This document shows positions 59,693 through 64,000 of a stretch of 64,000 bases of DNA, one piece after another (the first letter of the stretch is position 1; the number at the start of each line of letters is the position of its first letter). The stretch lies in assembly GCA_020152595.1 (NCBI GenBank), contig JAIGNY010004520.1:3830001-3894000 (forward strand), written 5' to 3'. The notes beneath the pieces were generated by a model. That model did no database searches, was not told the origin of the DNA, and saw nothing but the letters and a program-made list of their open reading frames with translations. A program made the translations under genes and the position numbers. Origin of the DNA: Chiridota heheva (lineage: Eukaryota > Echinodermata > Holothuroidea > Apodida > Chiridotidae).

Positions 59693-60661
59693 ACTTACAC
59701 CAAAACTCCAAACTTCCCTGTGGGGGTGTACTTACGGCCCTTACGTGGGCGAAACGGGACTGCAGAAGACGTCAAACATAATGAGGCAAGCCACAGCAAT
59801 TTTGTACACCATAAAAATAAATAGAAGATTTTCTATGTGATAAATATTTTAAACCCAAGAAAAAGCATGAAACATAAAAACTTAAAAACGCAGGGGTGAC
59901 GTGGAAAATACGAACCACTGTTAACTTAGTGTCTGTGGAGATGAAAAGAAACAGTTATTCTCCTGCAAGGGGGAGGCCAGGGAGACCTACCCATGGTCTC
60001 TCCAGCGCCCTGTAAATCAAGCTCATAAGTCAAAAACTTTGTTTTAACTATACAGCAAGCAAGAAAAATGAAGTCACAAAATTCAATGTAATATAAAAGA
60101 ATAAATAGGCTCTCTTGTACTAGATGTAGCTCCTTGGAGCTGAAAAAAGCCAACTCCTTGCTTACCCTGTGGATACCACAACCTCCTGCGCATGCGCCAA
60201 CATCGAAATGAGAAGTTGGCCTAATGCATAGGAGAACCTGCATTGAAGATATCCTAACATGGTAATACAAAGCATAGTATAACACTAGCTTATCCTCGTG
60301 GTAGGGCGGGGCTTAGGGTGAAAAACACTCAAACCCAAGGTCCTCTAAACAGGCACACAAGGTGCTTTAGGGACTAAAACGCCCGCCTTGAGAATGGGAC
60401 TCTCTTAAACTAGCCACCTGCTTTGTACGGATGAAAGTAAAAATTTAAGCGTAAGTTTAATAGGAAAATCCTGCGAGTTGGATCGAAGACTTCGTGTCCT
60501 GTGGCTATCTTGTCTTACCTTAGAAAACTCCTAAAGGTAAACAGCAAAGGTGAAAGTGTATAAAAACCAGTGTGGTGAAGCTGCAGAAGAGAATTTTTAA
60601 AGAAAAATGGTGAAATTTTTTAGCAATGTTTCAGCGATGTTGTGATAACAACGCACTGAAA
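59693..60661 (-). other. DIRS 5' leader region, no clear gene
   Basis: Lies between the LINE and the DIRS terminal repeat. The longest minus frame (59926-60285) shows no domain. By position this should be the DIRS leader. Confidence 0.4.
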
Positions 60662-60800
60662 AGAAGTGAGGGTTTATTAGAGGTATTATGGAGGTCAGGG
60701 CTGGGCTGGTAACTACATTTTGAAGGTCGGTCAGAGGTGCGTTAGAATCAGGTCATGGACCAGATTGCATATTTATAGCATGGAAGGGAAGGTATAACTT
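60662..60800. repeat. DIRS inverted terminal repeat (sense 5' end)
   Basis: Inverted match to 46021-46165: ggtattatggaggtcagggc, tgcgttagaatcaggtcatg, gaccagattgcatatttata, gcatggaagg. Confidence 0.85.
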
Positions 60801-60803
60801 GAA

Positions 60804-62580
60804 TACAAATATTTTCATTGCTAAACAAATAGGCTTATTATTATGCACACACAATCTCCCACCCATTTCAATTGAACAGTACCAATGCCCTCTACAACTG
60901 AACCAAATAGCAAGCTATTATCTCAGGTTAAATATTTTGTATGCAAGTCTATTGTTATGCAAATAATCTACTTAATATGCACACTACACCTCACCACTAA
61001 GTGTAGACAATGGTCTTCACATACATGATCATTTGTGTAAAACAAAATCCCCACTCCCACTTTAATTTAGGAGATATCATAGGTACAAATATTTTCATTA
61101 TGCAAATAAACTAATTAGTATGTACACACAACCCCAAATCATGCTCATTTGAACAGTACCCATGTCCTCTACCCCTGTAACAAGTTGCAAGTTATCATCT
61201 AAGCTTAAATATTTCATGCAAGTCTATTGTTATGTAAATAATCTAATCAATATGCACATTACACCTCACCATTGAGTGTAGATAATGGTATTCACATATA
61301 AGATCATATGTGTAAACAAAATCCCCACTCCCACTTTAATTTAAGACATATCATAGATACAAATATTTTCATTGCTATGCAAATAAGCTAATTACTATGT
61401 ACACACAACCCCCAAATCATGCTTATTTGAATAGTACCCATGTCCTCTACCCCTATGCCAAGTTATATGAATGTACATCATTCCTAAATTAGGTTATGCA
61501 CTCATGAATGTTAAACATTTTGTATAAGTTTGTTGTTATGCAAATAACAAAATTAATATGCACACTTCACCTCAACATTAAGTGTAGACAATGCTCTTCA
61601 CATATATGATCATTTTTGCAAACAAAATCCCCACATCCACATTAATTTAAGAGATATCATAGATACAAATATTTTCATTGTTATGCAAATAAACTAATTA
61701 GTATGAACACACAACCCCTAATCATACACACTTGAACAGTACCCCTATGCTAAGTTACATAAGTGTACACCATTCATAACTTAAGTTATGAAAACTTTAA
61801 CCAAAACTTTGAGCTGACAAATATTTTCATAGTTATGCAAATAAGCTAATAAGTATGCACACACAACCCCGTAATAATGTTCATTTGAACAGTACCCATG
61901 TCCTCTACCCTTATGCCAAGTCAAATGAATGTACACCATTCATAAGTTATGAAAACTTGAACCAAAACTTTAACTTAAAAAATATTTTTATTGTTATGCA
62001 AATAAGTTAATTAGTATGCACGTACAACTCCCAATAATGCTCATTTAAACAGTACCCATGTCCTCTACCCCTATGCCAAGTCACATGAATGTACACCATT
62101 CATAAGTTTTAAAAACTTTAACCAAAAAACTTTAACCAAAACTTTAACCTGACAAATATTTTCATTGTTATGCAAATAAGCTAATTAGTATGTACACACA
62201 AATCTCCAATCATGCTCATTTGATCAGTACCCATGTCCTCTACCCCTATGCCAAGTCACATGAATGTACTGTACACCATTCATAACTTAAGTTATGCGCT
62301 CATGAATGTTAAACATTTTATACAAGTCTATTGTTATGCAAATAACATAATATGCACACTTCACCTCAACATTAAATGTAGACAATGCTCTTCACATATA
62401 TGATGAAATTTGTGCAAATAAAATCCCCACATCCACTTTAATTTAAGAGATATTATAGACACAAAATATGTCGTTGTTTTGCAAATAAGCTAATTATTAT
62501 GCACACACAACCCCTAATCATGCTCACTTAAACAGTACCCATATGTCAAGTTAAAAAATGTATAGTTCCTGTGGTTATAA
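60804..62580. repeat. AT-rich satellite with long and short units
   Basis: Units start with acaaatattttcattgttat plus gcaaataagctaattagtat, at about 60804, 61088, 61358, 61663, 61818, 61977, 62155 and 62463. Long units (270-308 bp) contain cacctcaccattaagtgtag and cactttaatttaagagatat. Short units (155-178 bp) instead carry accattcataacttaagtta and aaactttaaccaaaact. Most units contain the octamer ATGCAAAT next to CTAATTAG. Confidence 0.88.
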
Positions 62581-62868
62581 TCGCGAAATAAAATGTGGGA
62601 AGATTTCGCAGGAAAAATCTTTTTTGTATAGATTTCTTGAGTAAGCAACAGTTTATGTGGTAAATACCGCATGTGCTCTAACCCCTTCACACCCCATGTA
62701 ATTTTCTGTCACAATGTTTCGTGGGGAAAAAATTTGACACCTTTATTTAGAACCGTAGGAACATTTATTATTAATTCCAACACTGTATGGAAGTAATCCA
62801 ATCAAAGTAATGGCAAGAATAAAAGTCAATTTTTAAATGAAATACAAACTTGTTGAATGGTAACTTAC

Positions 62869-62902
62869 CTCGTCAACTGCTGCACCCTTCCGGTTTCAGC
62901 TT
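62869..62902 (-). other. possible 34-nt exon
   Basis: The minus strand has gtttttgtag|AAGCTG at the left and GACGAG|GTAAGTTACC at the right, both good splice signals. Only one frame is open (AETGRVQQLT), and it does not join in phase to the 42.8-kb exon. It would therefore need an intervening exon, belong to another gene, or be a decoy. Confidence 0.25.
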
Positions 62903-62964
62903 CTACAAAAACAAATAATTCTCATTTCAAGAATAAAACAATTGATTGATATCATTATTGAAAT

Positions 62965-63960
62965 TGATCAATACCTCTATCATAATACATTAAACCGATA
63001 ACTAATATTGATATCATGATCGACATTGACAGATGACTAATACTGATATCATGATCGACATTGACAGATGACTGATATTAATATCATGATCGACATTAGA
63101 AATGACTGATATTGATATCATGATCGACATTGACAGATGACTAATATTGATATCATGATCGACACTGAGAGATGGCTGATATTGATATCATGATCAACAT
63201 TGACAGATGACTGATATTGATATCATGATTGACATTGACAGACTAATATTAATATCATGATCGACATTGACAGATGACTAATATTGATATCATCACCGAC
63301 ACTAACAGATGACTGATATTGATATCATCACCGACACTAACAGATGACTGATATTGATATATCATGATCGACAATGATAGATGACTGATATTAATATCAT
63401 GATCAACATTCATTGATGACTGATATTGATATCATGGATTGACATTTGATAGATGGCTGATACTGATGATCGACACTAATAGGCTGATATTGATATAATG
63501 ATCGACAGTGATAAATGGCCGATATCAATATCATGATGGAAATTGATAGATGGCTAATTTTGATATCTTGATTGACATTGATAGATGACTGATATTAATA
63601 CCATGATCAACATTGATAGGTGATTGTGATTGATATTGAGAGATATAACATGGTGACAGATGACTGATATTGATATCATGATCAATGACAGATGAGATAT
63701 TGTGATGACTGATATTGATATCATGAAGGTCAAATTGTGCCTGAGAGGTCAGATCATTTTAGAGGTAGTAAGGAAAGAGACCAGGGGAAGAATGAGAGAA
63801 ATTCAAGAACAAAAGCCAGAAAGCTGTGATCGAGAGAGGAGGTGCATGGGTAAAACTGATGGTTGTAGAGGGATGGCTGATATTATCTGGAGGATTTTTT
63901 AACATGGGATCGAACGTGTTGGATTTGACAGATGACTGATATTGATATCATGATCGACGA
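62965..63960. repeat. ~35-bp satellite, about 25 units
   Basis: Units of atcatgatcgacattgacag plus atgactgatattgat, with length variants of 33-37 bp, gain or loss of gacag, and substitutions. It is interrupted at 63725-63900 by a LINE-1A fragment and resumes at about 63925. Confidence 0.93.
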
Positions 63961-64000
63961 AGAAAGGTTGTTGATTTGATCGGGATTGTGGGCTGGATAA
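63725..64000 (-). mobile_element. LINE-1A family fragments interleaved with satellite
   Basis: 63725-63900 matches the 3' region of the LINE (aattgtgcctgagaggtcag, gatcgagagaggaggtgcat, ggttgtagaggga). After about 30 bases of satellite, 63957-64000 (aaaggttgttgatttgatcg, gggctgg) matches a more internal LINE region. The fragment is therefore split by satellite units. It reaches the window edge. The (TTTG)n tail is missing. Confidence 0.8.

Larger units (their letters stand above)
45999..60803 (-). mobile_element. DIRS-type retrotransposon with two nested LINEs
   Basis: Inverted terminal repeats lie at 46021-46165 and 60662-60800, and an internal complementary region at 46214-46316. A Gag-like cysteine motif is at 54.5-54.6 kb and an RNase H-type segment at 53.4-52.8 kb, all consistent with minus orientation. 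DIRS elements use a tyrosine recombinase and lack LTRs; I could not find the recombinase or an intact reverse transcriptase, so the copy is dead. LINE insertions at about 47133-52520 and 55336-59690 account for roughly 9.7 kb, leaving about 5 kb of DIRS sequence. The element splits one unit of the AT-rich satellite (left part ends 45998, right part begins about 60804). Confidence 0.75.

Noticed and set aside
62869..62902. 5' exon of the TGN-like gene
   Set aside because: Good splice signals, but the only open frame does not keep phase with the 42.8-kb exon. Listed only as a low-confidence possibility.

Overview
This is eukaryotic, AT-rich, intron- and repeat-dominated DNA. Long introns, tRNA-derived SINEs, two LINE families, a DIRS-type retrotransposon, many small inverted-repeat elements and abundant minisatellites point to a marine invertebrate. 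An echinoderm-like deuterostome is my guess, not something I can prove from the sequence. There is no operon structure, and nearly all open frames are short chance frames or products of tandem repeats.

Two host genes are supported, both on the minus strand. A first-exon-like coding block lies at 7169-7847; its protein is unrecognised. A set of exons between 42.9 and 28.7 kb (42823-42871, 38881-38951, 36431-36709, 32266-32379 and an alternative last exon at 29.8 or 28.7 kb) keeps splice phase throughout. It encodes a serine/acid-rich lumenal stretch, one transmembrane helix and a basic tail resembling trans-Golgi network protein TGOLN2/TGN38. Its 5' end is not identified.

Region by region. 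0-3 kb: a 21-bp array, then a TIR element (about 1091-2583) with a second MITE nested in it. 4.4-4.9 kb: a decayed repeat carrying a SINE insertion; the empty paralogous site is at 40.7 kb. 9.6-12 kb: SINE A, a fold-back MITE and a degenerate AT-rich array. 13.0-14.67 kb: a large 18-bp minisatellite. 16.4-19.9 kb: tRNA-like sequence, a single SINE B copy with target-site duplication, and three copies of a dispersed repeat. 19.9-20.6 kb: a 16-bp minisatellite. 23.0-24.7 kb: SINE B amplified as a six-copy array inside one target-site duplication. 25.5-26.0 kb: SINE A with a five-copy 52-bp tail inside its own duplication. 27.4-29.5 kb: small piggyBac-like MITEs. 30-44 kb: introns of the TGN-like gene with LINE fragments, a (TA)n tract, fold-backs and about 300-bp unit arrays.

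46.0-60.8 kb is the most striking part. A DIRS-type element on the minus strand is recognised by inverted terminal repeats, an internal complementary region joining both ends, a Gag-like cysteine motif and an RNase H fragment. It sits inside an AT-rich satellite and was itself invaded by two LINEs: an RNase H-bearing LINE on the minus strand (47.1-52.5 kb) and a Jockey/CR1-like LINE on the plus strand (55.3-59.7 kb). Removing the LINEs leaves about 5 kb, a normal DIRS length. The satellite continues to 62.6 kb, followed by a 35-bp satellite mixed with LINE fragments to the window end.
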